Shown here piece after piece: positions 1 to 8,606 of a DNA stretch of 64,000 nucleotides. A model generated the notes under the pieces. That model was not told the origin of the DNA, made no database searches, and was given only the letters and a program-made list of their open reading frames with translations. Both the position numbers and the translations under genes were made by a program. Position 1 is the first letter of the stretch, and the number at the start of each line of letters is the position of its first letter. The stretch spans positions 1-64,000 of the forward strand of contig NZ_FOQC01000007.1 in assembly GCF_900113645.1 (NCBI RefSeq), in the 5' to 3' direction. The DNA is from Trichococcus flocculiformis. Lineage in GTDB: Bacteria > Bacillota > Bacilli > Lactobacillales > Aerococcaceae.

Positions 1-2
1 AA

Positions 3-101
3 GTAACCGATACGATCAACCACAGACCAAGAAAAATAATGGGCTATACAACACCTGCAGAACGCCTTCAGGAAGAACTGGCCGATTTACAAGCAGCTTA
101 A
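3..101 (+). CDS. IS30-family-like transposase, C-terminal fragment (5' end outside window)
   Basis: An open frame enters from the left edge and ends at TAA 99-101, giving 32 residues. The piece contains a NHRPRKIMGYTTPAE stretch, which resembles the conserved carboxyl end of IS30-family DDE transposases (the usual form is N-RPRK-LGY-TP-E). Only this end is visible, so the catalytic core, the left inverted repeat and whether the element is intact cannot be judged. It is followed at once by a large imperfect palindrome and then by the cinA-recA block, so it probably marks an insertion sequence sitting just upstream of cinA. Family assignment rests on one short motif. Confidence 0.6.
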   Translation, partial: VTDTINHRPRKIMGYTTPAERLQEELADLQAA

Positions 102-216
102 GGTGTTTTGTTGGTTCTATAGGATAAGAGAACAGATTAGCTGAGTCAAGAGCCGCTTCGCTCCTTCTCTTGACTCAGCCAACCTATCCACTTGAGTCAG
201 AACCACCAACAACTCA
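102..216. repeat. Long imperfect palindrome just after the transposase end
   Basis: GGTGTTTTGTTGGTTCT at 102-118 is mirrored by AGAACCACCAACAACTCACC at 199-218 with a short bulge; ATAGG at 119-123 is mirrored by CCTAT at 183-187; and a perfect 13-bp arm at 140-152 (GCTGAGTCAAGAG) is mirrored at 167-179. The whole could fold into one cruciform or RNA hairpin of about 115 bases. It may be the right end of the insertion sequence combined with its transcription terminator, or a small separate repeat. The left end of the element is outside the window, so terminal repeats cannot be matched. Confidence 0.55.
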
Positions 217-424
217 CCCGAAAAATGATAAGGGATGAAACACTCCCTGCCGTCAATGGCTTCAAAGCATTGGTAATACTGGATTATTGAGTAATTCGCT
301 GTCTATAAAGGTTTTTAAAATTTTTTATGCATTTGATATTGCAATTAAGCCTTTCTTTATCTTTTTTATGCAATTGAATTTTTTGTTGTATTTAAGCGAA
401 TACTATGGATGTGAGGGATCAGAT
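217..424. other. Intergenic stretch upstream of cinA
   Basis: About 200 bases that become AT-rich towards cinA. I see no gene here. A short weak hairpin (AATGGCTT against AAGCATT near 255-272) is present. No convincing sigma-A promoter stands out, although the T-rich stretch at 300-400 could hold one. An open frame continues upstream of the cinA start through this stretch, but it lacks a ribosome site and does not look like protein. Confidence 0.4.
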
Positions 425-1681
425 ATGAATGCAGAAATCATTTCAGTCGGAACGGAATTGTTGATGGGGCAAATAGTGAATTCGGATGCGGCATTCATCG
501 CCAAGCAATTGACCGGTTTGGGCATCGACTCGTATTTCCAGACAGTTGTCGGAGATAATCCGGGGAAAATAAAAGAAGTGATCAAAATTGCTGAATCGCG
601 AAGCGACTTGTTGATCTTCACAGGAGGACTCGGCCCCACTCAAGACGACTTGACTAAACAGACGGTGGCGGACCATCTTGGGGAAGAGCTTGTCATGGAT
701 AGAACTGGATTGATGCATATCCGGCAATGGTTTGAACGCTCTGGAAGAAGCATGACGCAGAACAATGAGCGTCAAGCATTGGTATTCAGGGACGGTATAG
801 TCTTCCCAAACCCAATCGGACAGGCGCTCGGTACCTATATTGAAAAAAATGAGAAGGGTTACCTGCTGTTGCCGGGCCCGCCAAGAGAACTTGAGCAAAT
901 GTTCCGGCAATCCGTGACGCCATTCCTGTCCGATAAATATGAAGATCAGCAAGTCATCTTATCGAAGACCCTCCGCTTTTTTGGAATCGGTGAATCTACC
1001 TTGACAACGCTATTGGATGAAATGATCCGCAATCAGACCAATCCTACGATAGCACCCTATGCCGGGAAATACGAAGTGACCTTGAGAATCACCGCAAATG
1101 CCGCAACAGAGGCGGTATGCGAAAAGTTAGTGGATGAAACAAAAGCGGAAATATTGGCGATCGTCGGTGAACACCATTACGGTGACGGCGACGAATCAAG
1201 CTTGGCTGAAGTGGTAGGAAAGAAACTTTTGGAGAGCAAAAGCTCCCTCAGTGCAGCAGAAAGTTTGACCGGAGGGCTTTTTCAATCGGAACTTGTCAAA
1301 GTTCCTGGCATAAGCGAGGTCTTCGCGGGAGGCATCGTATCTTATCAAGCTGAGGCGAAACAACGGGTTCTTGGCGTTCCGGAGCATGTCATAGAAACTT
1401 ATGGAATGGTGAGCCCGGAGTGCGCGGTTGCGATGGCGGAATGCGCGCGCGAATTGTTTGACACCGATCTGGCCATTTCGTTCACAGGCGTAGCCGGACC
1501 TGATCAAATGGAGAATAAGCCGGCCGGGACGGTGTGGATTGCCTTAAGCAAAAAAAATGGACCGACCGCCGTCCAAGGTTTTCGATTTTCCCGCGATCGT
1601 CTCGGGAACAGGGAGCAAACCGTCCTGCAGGGATTTGATATGATCAGGCGGCATTTGATGGATTCTGATTTAGAAAGATAA
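425..1681 (+). CDS. cinA: CinA family protein (competence/damage-inducible, NMN amidohydrolase domain)
   Basis: 418 residues, the usual length for CinA. The N-terminal molybdopterin-binding-like (MoCF) domain starts with ISVGTELLMGQIVNS (residues 6-20) and carries TGGLGPTQDD (66-75). The C-terminal domain has the AAESLTGG motif near residues 276-285, typical of nicotinamide-nucleotide deamidase (PncC-like). In the family the protein takes part in pyridine nucleotide salvage and ADP-ribose pyrophosphate hydrolysis, and in streptococci cinA is co-transcribed with recA. ATG 425 is chosen because homology begins there and GTGAGGGA lies just upstream; the frame is open further 5'. recA follows after a gap of about 100 bases that holds a LexA box and promoter. 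Confidence 0.93.
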   Translation: MNAEIISVGTELLMGQIVNSDAAFIAKQLTGLGIDSYFQTVVGDNPGKIKEVIKIAESRSDLLIFTGGLGPTQDDLTKQTVADHLGEELVMDRTGLMHIRQWFERSGRSMTQNNERQALVFRDGIVFPNPIGQALGTYIEKNEKGYLLLPGPPRELEQMFRQSVTPFLSDKYEDQQVILSKTLRFFGIGESTLTTLLDEMIRNQTNPTIAPYAGKYEVTLRITANAATEAVCEKLVDETKAEILAIVGEHHYGDGDESSLAEVVGKKLLESKSSLSAAESLTGGLFQSELVKVPGISEVFAGGIVSYQAEAKQRVLGVPEHVIETYGMVSPECAVAMAECARELFDTDLAISFTGVAGPDQMENKPAGTVWIALSKKNGPTAVQGFRFSRDRLGNREQTVLQGFDMIRRHLMDSDLER

Positions 1682-1686
1682 AAAAA

Positions 1687-1700
1687 CGAACATCTGTTCA
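1687..1700. promoter_or_regulatory. LexA (SOS) box upstream of recA
   Basis: CGAACATCTGTTCA matches the Gram-positive LexA/DinR operator CGAAC-N4-GTTCG at 9 of 10 defined positions. It sits just upstream of the -35 element of the recA promoter, starting 6 bases after the cinA stop, where bound repressor could block polymerase. Confidence 0.85.
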
Positions 1701-1708
1701 CTTTATTC

Positions 1709-1737
1709 TTGCTTTTTTACACAGAAAAGGATAGTAT
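1709..1737 (+). promoter_or_regulatory. recA promoter
   Basis: TTGCTT (1709-1714), 17-base spacer, TAGTAT (1732-1737). It is placed directly after the LexA box and about 50 bases before the recA start. Confidence 0.7.
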
Positions 1738-1786
1738 TACGTTGTGGTGTTAATGCATGCAAATGAAAGCTTGGAGGAAACAATTG

Positions 1787-2857
1787 ATGGCTAATTTAAA
1801 TGATAATAGACAAAAAGCCTTGGATGAGGCTCTGAAAAAGATAGAAAGAAACTTTGGGAAAGGTTCTGTCATGAAACTTGGGGAAAAAGTGGACACAAAA
1901 ATTTCCACTGTACCAAGTGGCTCATTGGCGCTTGATGTTGCGTTGGGAGTAGGCGGTTATCCTAGAGGCCGTATCATCGAAGTGTACGGTCCTGAATCAT
2001 CAGGTAAGACAACAGTCGCCCTCCACGCGATTGCTGAGGTACAAAAAAAGGGCGGCGTTGCTGCATTTATTGATGCTGAGCACGCTTTGGATCCAAAATA
2101 TGCTGCGGCTTTGGGTGTGGATATTGACGAATTGCTGCTTTCCCAACCGGACACAGGTGAACAAGGTCTGGAAATCGCTGATGCATTGGTTTCATCAGGT
2201 GCTGTCGACATTGTGGTCATCGATTCGGTTGCCGCATTGGTTCCGCGTGCTGAAATTGAAGGCGAAATGGGAGACTCCCATATGGGTCTGCAAGCGCGTC
2301 TGATGTCCCAGGCTTTACGGAAACTGTCCGGATCGATCAACAAAACAAAAACGATTGCCATCTTCATCAATCAGGTCCGCGAGAAAATCGGTATCATGTT
2401 CGGTAATCCGGAAACGACTCCCGGGGGTAGAGCGCTTAAATTTTATGCTACTATCCGACTGGAAGTCAGAAGAGCGGAACAGATCAAGAGCGGAACAGAG
2501 ATCATGGGTAATCGCACAAAAATTAAGGTAGTCAAAAATAAAGTTGCGCCGCCATTCAGAACTGCTGAGGTGGACATCATGTACGGCGAAGGCATTTCTC
2601 AAGTCGGCGAAATCATCGATATGGCTTCAGAGAAAGATATCGTCAACAAGAGTGGCGCTTGGTATGCCTATAAAGGGGAACGCATCGGGCAGGGTCGCGA
2701 AAATGCCAAAAAATTCCTGCTGGAGCATCCAGAAATGCGGGCTGAAATCGAGAAACTTGTTCGGGATGAATATGGCATAGGTGACAAAAAGGCTGTAGAG
2801 ATAATTGCAGAAGAAAAAGACGAAATGATTGAATCGATCGATCTATTGGACGAGTAA
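1787..2857 (+). CDS. recA: RecA recombinase
   Basis: 356 residues, full-length RecA. It forms ATP-dependent filaments on single-stranded DNA, drives strand exchange and triggers LexA self-cleavage. Walker [10 protein letters not shown] is at residues 68-76, followed by the conserved [27 protein letters not shown] and [14 protein letters not shown] blocks; the C-terminus is acidic as usual. ATG 1787 is chosen over the upstream in-frame ATG at 1757 because TTGGAGGAAA lies 6-7 bases before it and the protein starts [12 protein letters not shown]. Regulation by LexA is supported by the box at 1687-1700. A strong terminator follows. Confidence 0.98.
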   Translation: MANLNDNRQKALDEALKKIERNFGKGSVMKLGEKVDTKISTVPSGSLALDVALGVGGYPRGRIIEVYGPESSGKTTVALHAIAEVQKKGGVAAFIDAEHALDPKYAAALGVDIDELLLSQPDTGEQGLEIADALVSSGAVDIVVIDSVAALVPRAEIEGEMGDSHMGLQARLMSQALRKLSGSINKTKTIAIFINQVREKIGIMFGNPETTPGGRALKFYATIRLEVRRAEQIKSGTEIMGNRTKIKVVKNKVAPPFRTAEVDIMYGEGISQVGEIIDMASEKDIVNKSGAWYAYKGERIGQGRENAKKFLLEHPEMRAEIEKLVRDEYGIGDKKAVEIIAEEKDEMIESIDLLDE

Positions 2858-2871
2858 ACGATGTTTTCAAC

Positions 2872-2907
2872 GAGGCCGGGATAAAAATCCAGGCCTCTTT
2901 CTTTTTT
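2872..2907 (+). terminator. recA terminator
   Basis: GAGGCC (2872-2877) pairs with GGCCTC (2892-2897) around a 14-base loop that can pair further (GGGAT/ATCC), followed by TTTCTTTTTTT. Confidence 0.85.
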
Positions 2908-2971
2908 TAGACGAAAAAGGACAACATTGGAACAGAAAAACATGTATTTTGTTGATGTTACCGTTTTATCG

Positions 2972-3000
2972 TTGACATGTCAGTATTCTACGTTTAGAAT
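2972..3000 (+). promoter_or_regulatory. rny promoter with overlapping inverted repeat
   Basis: TTGACA (2972-2977), 17-base spacer, TAGAAT (2995-3000): a near-consensus sigma-A promoter. AGAATGAA (2996-3003), which overlaps the -10, is repeated inverted as TTCATTCT at 3018-3025, so the start region could form a stem or be a repressor site. Confidence 0.85.
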
Positions 3001-3093
3001 GAATTTATGTGTATCGCTTCATTCTGCACATTGTAAAATCAATTTTTATTCATTTTTTTGACAACAAAATTAAATAGATACGGAGGTGAAACT

Positions 3094-4653
3094 ATGGATA
3101 TATGGACTTTAGCCTTCGCTATCATAGCTTTAATTGTTGGTGTCGTTGTCGGATATTTATATCGAAAATCGAATCACGAAAAAGAAATAGCTGGTGCCAA
3201 AAATACCGCTTCCCAAATTCTTGAAGACGCTCGTAAAGAAGCAGAAACAACGAAAAAAGAAGCTATGTTAGAGGCGAAGGATGAGAACCACAAATACCGC
3301 TCTGAAATAGAAGATGAATTGCGTGAAAGACGCGGTGAGGTTCAAAAACAAGAAAATCGATTGATCCAAAGAGAAGAAAATTTGGATAGAAAAGATGCCA
3401 GTTTATCGAAACGTGAGCAATCTATCGAGTCAAAAGAGGATAATCTTGTCAAAAGACTAAACGCTTTAGTTTCTGAGGAAAATCGCATTCAAGCATTGGT
3501 GGAAGAGCAACAGCATGAACTGGAGAGAATCGCTACATTGTCCCGTGAGGAAGCAAGACACATCATCATGGACGAAACAGAAAATCAACTGTCGCATGAA
3601 ATTGCGGTCATGATCAGAGAATCTGACCAAAAAGCGAAAGATGAAGCAGATCGTAATGCGAAAAACATTATCCTGCAGGCAATTCAGCGAAGTGCGGCCG
3701 ATTTGGTTTCGGAAGCAACGGTTTCAGTAGTTACTTTGCCTAACGATGATATGAAGGGCCGGATTATTGGCCGCGAAGGAAGAAACATTCGGACTTTGGA
3801 GACCTTGACAGGTATTGACCTGATCATCGACGATACGCCCGAAGCGGTCGTATTGAGCGGATTTGATCCTATCCGAAGAGAAATTGCGAAAATGGCTTTG
3901 GAGAAATTAATCCAAGATGGACGCATCCATCCTGCAAGAATTGAGGAAGCAGTTGAGAAAGCCCGTAAGGATATGGATGAGCGCATAAGAGAAATCGGCG
4001 AACAAGCAACTTTTGAAGTTGGTATCCATTCTTTGCATCCTGATCTGATTAAAATTTTGGGTCGTCTGCATTTCCGCACTAGTTATGGGCAAAATGTCCT
4101 GAATCACAGCATCGAAGTCGCAAAACTTTGCGGTGTAATGGCTGGAGAACTAGGCGAAGACATCAATTTGGCCAAACGTGCAGGGTTATTGCATGATATC
4201 GGAAAAGCTCTCGATCATGAAATAGAGGGTTCACACGTTGAAATCGGCTCAGAAATCGCTCAGAAATACAAAGAAAATCCGGTTGTGATCAATGCAATTG
4301 CCTCCCATCATGGCGATGTTGAAGCAAACTCAATCATATCAGTATTGGTCGCATCTGCTGACGCATTATCTGCTGCTCGTCCGGGCGCAAGAAGCGAATC
4401 TCTTGAAAACTACATTCGCCGTTTGGAGAAACTGGAAGGAATTGCAAACAGTTTCGAAGGTGTGGCAAGCAGTTTTGCTATCCAGGCAGGTAGAGAGATC
4501 CGCGTGATGGTCAAGCCAGACCAACTTGACGATTCTCAAGCTATACGTGTAGCTCGTGAGATTAGAAAGAAAATCGAAGAAGAACTAGATTATCCGGGAC
4601 ACATCAAGGTTACGGTTATACGCGAAACAAGAGTAATTGAATATGCCAAATAA
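3094..4653 (+). CDS. rny: Ribonuclease Y
   Basis: 519 residues, the family length. Domain order fits RNase Y: an N-terminal membrane anchor (about residues 5-23), a long charged coiled coil (about 30-200), a KH RNA-binding domain with [12 protein letters not shown] (about 222-233), and an HD metal-dependent hydrolase domain whose His-Asp pair is at 367-368 ([10 protein letters not shown]). It is the membrane-bound endoribonuclease that starts mRNA decay in many Firmicutes. ATG 3094 is chosen because CGGAGGTGAA precedes it and the membrane segment starts at once; upstream in-frame codons have no ribosome site. It has its own strong promoter and terminator. Confidence 0.97.
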   Translation: MDIWTLAFAIIALIVGVVVGYLYRKSNHEKEIAGAKNTASQILEDARKEAETTKKEAMLEAKDENHKYRSEIEDELRERRGEVQKQENRLIQREENLDRKDASLSKREQSIESKEDNLVKRLNALVSEENRIQALVEEQQHELERIATLSREEARHIIMDETENQLSHEIAVMIRESDQKAKDEADRNAKNIILQAIQRSAADLVSEATVSVVTLPNDDMKGRIIGREGRNIRTLETLTGIDLIIDDTPEAVVLSGFDPIRREIAKMALEKLIQDGRIHPARIEEAVEKARKDMDERIREIGEQATFEVGIHSLHPDLIKILGRLHFRTSYGQNVLNHSIEVAKLCGVMAGELGEDINLAKRAGLLHDIGKALDHEIEGSHVEIGSEIAQKYKENPVVINAIASHHGDVEANSIISVLVASADALSAARPGARSESLENYIRRLEKLEGIANSFEGVASSFAIQAGREIRVMVKPDQLDDSQAIRVAREIRKKIEEELDYPGHIKVTVIRETRVIEYAK

Positions 4654-4662
4654 TGAAAAACC

Positions 4663-4692
4663 AAACGGGACAGCTTTTTGTCCCGTTTTTTG
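4663..4692 (+). terminator. rny terminator
   Basis: AAACGGGAC (4663-4671) pairs with GTCCCGTTT (4680-4688); the loop is 8 bases and a T tract follows. Confidence 0.9.
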
Positions 4693-4795
4693 CTTTTTAT
4701 GACCATACTGTTTGCTGGACAAGGGTGCAACGGCTTATCGAAACAGTCAAAATATGTTACTATAAAAAGACTAGAATTGAGAGAAGAGGCTGAAG

Positions 4796-5602
4796 ATGAA
4801 AGTATTATTTATTGGAGATGTCGTAGGTTCAATCGGCAGACAGATGCTGCAGGATACACTTCCACTACTGAAGAAACATTATCGTCCGCAAGTGACCATC
4901 GTAAATGGAGAGAATGCAGCTGGCGGCAGAGGCATAACGGAAAAAATCTATAAAGAATTTTTGCAGACCGGTGTCGATGTCATCACCATGGGGAACCATA
5001 CGTGGGATAACCGTGACATATTCGAATTCATCGGAACAGCCAACAAGATGATCCGTCCCGCTAATTTCCCGGAAGGGACTCCTGGCATCGGTTGGACGAT
5101 CATAAAAGTGAATCAATTGAAATTAGCTGTGGTGAACCTGCACGGACGCGTCTTCATGAATAGTCTGGATGATCCTTTCCGAAAAGCGGATGACATCCTT
5201 GAGCAGGTCCGCAAAGAAACGAATTGCATCTTTGTCGATTTTCATGCCGAAACAACCAGCGAAAAACAAGCGATGGGCTGGTATTTGGACGGTCGCGTAT
5301 CGGCTGTGGTCGGCACGCACACGCATGTGCAGACAAATGATGCGCGCATTTTGCCTGACGGGACAGGCTATCTGACAGACGCTGGAATGACCGGGGCTTA
5401 TGACAGCATTTTGGGTGTCGAAAAAGAAATCATCATCCAGAAATTTCTGACGCAATTGCCGATCCGCCACGAAGTACCTGAAAAAGGCCGAAAACTGCTC
5501 TCAGGCTGCTACGTTGAAATCAATGACCAGACCGGCAAATGCGTAAAAATCGAAAACATCGTGATCAATGAAGATCGTCCATTTGGAGGGGAATTCTATT
5601 GA
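4796..5602 (+). CDS. ymdB: YmdB-type metallophosphoesterase (2',3'-cyclic nucleotide phosphodiesterase)
   Basis: 268 residues. All known metal ligands of the Bacillus YmdB family are at the matching positions: Asp8, Glu39 and Asn40 (VNGEN), Asn67 (MGNHTW), His150 (VDFHAE), and His175 and His177 (VGTHTH). Family members hydrolyse 2',3'-cyclic nucleotides, bind RNase Y in Bacillus and affect biofilm/motility decisions. Its position directly after rny supports the same partnership here. AGAGAAGAGG precedes the ATG. Its stop overlaps the TTG start of ricA by four bases, so the two are translationally coupled. Confidence 0.95.
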   Translation: MKVLFIGDVVGSIGRQMLQDTLPLLKKHYRPQVTIVNGENAAGGRGITEKIYKEFLQTGVDVITMGNHTWDNRDIFEFIGTANKMIRPANFPEGTPGIGWTIIKVNQLKLAVVNLHGRVFMNSLDDPFRKADDILEQVRKETNCIFVDFHAETTSEKQAMGWYLDGRVSAVVGTHTHVQTNDARILPDGTGYLTDAGMTGAYDSILGVEKEIIIQKFLTQLPIRHEVPEKGRKLLSGCYVEINDQTGKCVKIENIVINEDRPFGGEFY

Positions 5603-5973
5603 CCCAAGAACTACCTATCGAAGGTCCGACAGAAGTTGAATTAAATAGTCTGATCGAGATACTGAAAAAAAATGAAGTAATCACCCGTTACCAAGAGGTC
5701 AAAGAAAATATAAAAGAGAATCGGGCGCTGGAACAATTGATTGAGGCCATCAAAAGCAAACAAAAAGAAGCCGCGGCTTTTGAACATTATGCTAAGCCAG
5801 CAGCGGCTGAAAAAACAGCCGCTGAATTAGCCGACCTCAACAAGCAATTGAAGGACAGCATAGCAGTCCAACAATACCGAGAAGCTTTATGGGATGCCAA
5901 CGAACTATTGGAGAATGTCATCGGCATCATCCAACGCGGCATCGATAACGCTGTCGAAAAAGATGAAGTATGA
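5599..5973 (+). CDS. ricA: RicA (YmcA) family regulator of mRNA maturation
   Basis: 124 residues, mostly helical and charged, matching the YlbF/YmcA (Com_YlbF) family. In Bacillus RicA forms the Y-complex with RicF and RicT, which directs RNase Y cleavage; its place after rny and ymdB and before mutS is the same as in Bacillus. The start is TTG 5599, inside TTGA that also holds the ymdB stop; GGAGGGG at 5586-5592 supports this and there is no ATG nearby. RicF and RicT genes are not in this window. Confidence 0.82.
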   Translation: MTQELPIEGPTEVELNSLIEILKKNEVITRYQEVKENIKENRALEQLIEAIKSKQKEAAAFEHYAKPAAAEKTAAELADLNKQLKDSIAVQQYREALWDANELLENVIGIIQRGIDNAVEKDEV

Positions 5974-6006
5974 GGATTGAAGAGATATATTGATAGAGGT
6001 GAAAAA

Positions 6007-8601
6007 ATGCCACAGAAGACTAAAAATACGCCGATGATGGAACAATATCTATCCATAAAAAAACAGTATCCGGATGCGTTTTTATTCTATCGTTTGGGCG
6101 ATTTCTACGAATTGTTCCACGATGATGCCATGAAGGCCGCAAAATTACTGGAAATAACGCTGACGAGCCGCAACAAAAATGCTGATGAGCCGATTCCGAT
6201 GTGCGGGGTTCCCTATCACGCAGCGGCGGAATACATCCGGAGACTCGTGGAAATGGGGCACAAGGTCGCCGTTTGCGAACAGATGGAGGATGCCAAGCTG
6301 ACAAAAGGCATGGTGAGGCGGGAAGTCGTCCGGGTTATTACCCCGGGTACATTTTTGAATGAGAATGGCAGCGAGAACAAGGCAAATAATTACTTGGCAA
6401 GTGTCTTTCGAAATGAAGCCGGCGGGTATGCGCTCGGATATGTCGATATCGGGACGGGGGAGTTGAAAGTCACCCTCCTGACCAACGAAGATGGCGTATT
6501 CAACGAGCTCCAGACGTTGCCGTTCAAAGAGATTGTCCTGGACGCAAAAACAGCTGAAGTCCTGACGGAAAAGTTGGAAAAACAGTTTGGAATCCTGGTT
6601 TCTATCCAGGAGAAGCTGATTCCGGAAACGGATGTCCACGATCTGGTTGGGGAATTGCCGCAACAGTCGGAAAAAGATGTGCTAGTTTTGTTGCTGAGCT
6701 ATCTTTCGGATACCCAAAAGCGCAGCCTGTCACATCTTCAAAAGGCCGTTGCTTATCAAACCGACGCTTTTCTGAAGATGGATACCTATGCGCGGCGCAA
6801 CCTCGAGTTGTCCGCATCCATCCGGACGCAGCAGAAGAAAGGCAGCCTGCTGTGGACGCTGGATGAAACAAAAACGGCTATGGGCGGGCGGATGCTGAAA
6901 CAATGGCTTGAAAAGCCGCTGATCAACCTGAGCGACATACTCGAAAGGCAACGGAAAGTGGAGTCGCTGGTCAACCACTATTTTGAGCGGATGGACATCA
7001 ACGATGCTTTGACATCGGTGTATGATCTGGAACGTTTGGTCGCCAGAGTGTCGCTAGGTAATATCAACGGTCGTGATCTGATCCAGCTGAAAACCTCTCT
7101 GCAGCAGATTCCAGGGTTGGTCCAAGCCATCGCAACAATCGATGAACCGGATGTTTGGCAGGATGTCATCGGCAAATTGGAATCTTACCCAGAAATCATC
7201 GAACTGATTGAACGGGCAATCACGGATAATCCACCTATCCAAATCACCGAAGGCAACATTATCCGCGATGGCTACCATGAGCAATTGGATCGTTACCGCG
7301 ATGCGATGAACAATGGGAAACTTTGGATAGCGATGCTGCAGAAAGAGGAAAGAGAAAAGACCGGTATCAAAACGCTGAAAATTGGCTACAACCGCATTTT
7401 TGGCTATTACATAGAAGTAACGAAGGCGAACCTTGCGGCGTTGCCAGAAGGTACGTATGAGCGCAAACAGACGCTCGCCAATGCCGAACGATTCGTCACA
7501 CCTGCATTGAAAGAGAAAGAGACGCTTATTTTGGAGGCGGAGGAAAAGTCTGTCGAATTGGAGCATGAGTTGTTTGTCGCCTTGCGGGAGGAAATAAAAG
7601 GATACAGCCGACAGTTGCAGGCGCTTGCCAAATTGGTGGCGGAGATCGATGTCCTGCAGTCGTTCGCTCATGTCAGCGAAGCCTATCATTTTTCCAAGCC
7701 CGAGTTGAGCAACAGCGACCGCAATCTGTCCATCAAAGAAGGGCGCCATCCGGTTGTGGAACGCGTCATCGGCAAAGACAAATTTGTGCCCAACAGCATT
7801 TCCATGGATGAGGACAATCATATTCTGCTGATCACCGGGCCGAACATGTCAGGTAAGAGCACCTACATGCGTCAGGTTGCGTTGATTGTCATCCTGGCCC
7901 AGATGGGTTGTTTTGTGCCGGCCGAGAAAGCCCATTTGCCGATCTTTGACCAAATATTCACGCGTATTGGTGCGGCTGATGACCTCTATTCCGGGCAGAG
8001 TACATTCATGGTCGAAATGGTCGAAACGAACCAAGCATTACGCTTCGCGACCGATAAGAGTTTGATCTTGTTCGACGAAATCGGCAGAGGAACGGCAACG
8101 TACGACGGCATGGCATTGGCGGAAGCGATCCTGCGTTACATCAATCGCACCATCAAAGGAAAAACGCTGTTTTCGACGCATTTCCATGAATTGACCCAAC
8201 TCGAAGACAATTTGGCGGGGACAAAGAATGTTCATGTCGGGGCAATCGAAAAAGACGGAGAATTGGTGTTCCTGCATAAACTGATGCAGGGTCCTGCAGA
8301 CAAAAGTTATGGCCTACATGTAGCCAAGCTGGCCGGAATGCCGCATGAATTGATTGCCGAGGCGCAGGTCATCCTCGACTCATTGAATGAACAGCATGTG
8401 CTGCATTCAGGTTCGGACTTGTCTGTTCCGGATGATACAATTGAGCAATTGGCGTTGTTTCAGGAGAGCGCGATGCATCCGAACGAGAAGCACGTTCTCG
8501 ATGAATTGTCGGACTTGGCGCTGGAGGATTGCACACCGATGCAATCTATGCTGATGCTGGACAGTTGGAAAAAGTTGCTGAAATCGCAAAAAAGTAGGTG
8601 A
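6007..8601 (+). CDS. mutS: DNA mismatch repair protein MutS
   Basis: 864 residues. The mismatch-reading FYRLGDFYELF motif is near residues 26-36. The ATPase domain has Walker A GPNMSGKST (611-619), Walker B with Asp-Glu at 690-691 (LFDEIGRGTA) and STHFHEL after it. MutS dimers bind mismatches and recruit MutL. ATG 6007 is chosen because GATAGAGGTGA lies upstream; a TTG at 5977 is in frame but has no ribosome site. The gene follows ricA after 33 bases, and its stop overlaps the ribosome site of mutL, so mutS and mutL are coupled. Confidence 0.98.
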   Translation: MPQKTKNTPMMEQYLSIKKQYPDAFLFYRLGDFYELFHDDAMKAAKLLEITLTSRNKNADEPIPMCGVPYHAAAEYIRRLVEMGHKVAVCEQMEDAKLTKGMVRREVVRVITPGTFLNENGSENKANNYLASVFRNEAGGYALGYVDIGTGELKVTLLTNEDGVFNELQTLPFKEIVLDAKTAEVLTEKLEKQFGILVSIQEKLIPETDVHDLVGELPQQSEKDVLVLLLSYLSDTQKRSLSHLQKAVAYQTDAFLKMDTYARRNLELSASIRTQQKKGSLLWTLDETKTAMGGRMLKQWLEKPLINLSDILERQRKVESLVNHYFERMDINDALTSVYDLERLVARVSLGNINGRDLIQLKTSLQQIPGLVQAIATIDEPDVWQDVIGKLESYPEIIELIERAITDNPPIQITEGNIIRDGYHEQLDRYRDAMNNGKLWIAMLQKEEREKTGIKTLKIGYNRIFGYYIEVTKANLAALPEGTYERKQTLANAERFVTPALKEKETLILEAEEKSVELEHELFVALREEIKGYSRQLQALAKLVAEIDVLQSFAHVSEAYHFSKPELSNSDRNLSIKEGRHPVVERVIGKDKFVPNSISMDEDNHILLITGPNMSGKSTYMRQVALIVILAQMGCFVPAEKAHLPIFDQIFTRIGAADDLYSGQSTFMVEMVETNQALRFATDKSLILFDEIGRGTATYDGMALAEAILRYINRTIKGKTLFSTHFHELTQLEDNLAGTKNVHVGAIEKDGELVFLHKLMQGPADKSYGLHVAKLAGMPHELIAEAQVILDSLNEQHVLHSGSDLSVPDDTIEQLALFQESAMHPNEKHVLDELSDLALEDCTPMQSMLMLDSWKKLLKSQKSR

Positions 8602-8606
8602 GTAAG

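Noticed and set aside
7054-7821. Long minus-strand open frame inside mutS (255 codons)
   Set aside because: It lies wholly inside a well-conserved gene on the other strand, has no sensible family features, and is rich in Phe and Gln as shadow frames of this codon usage are.
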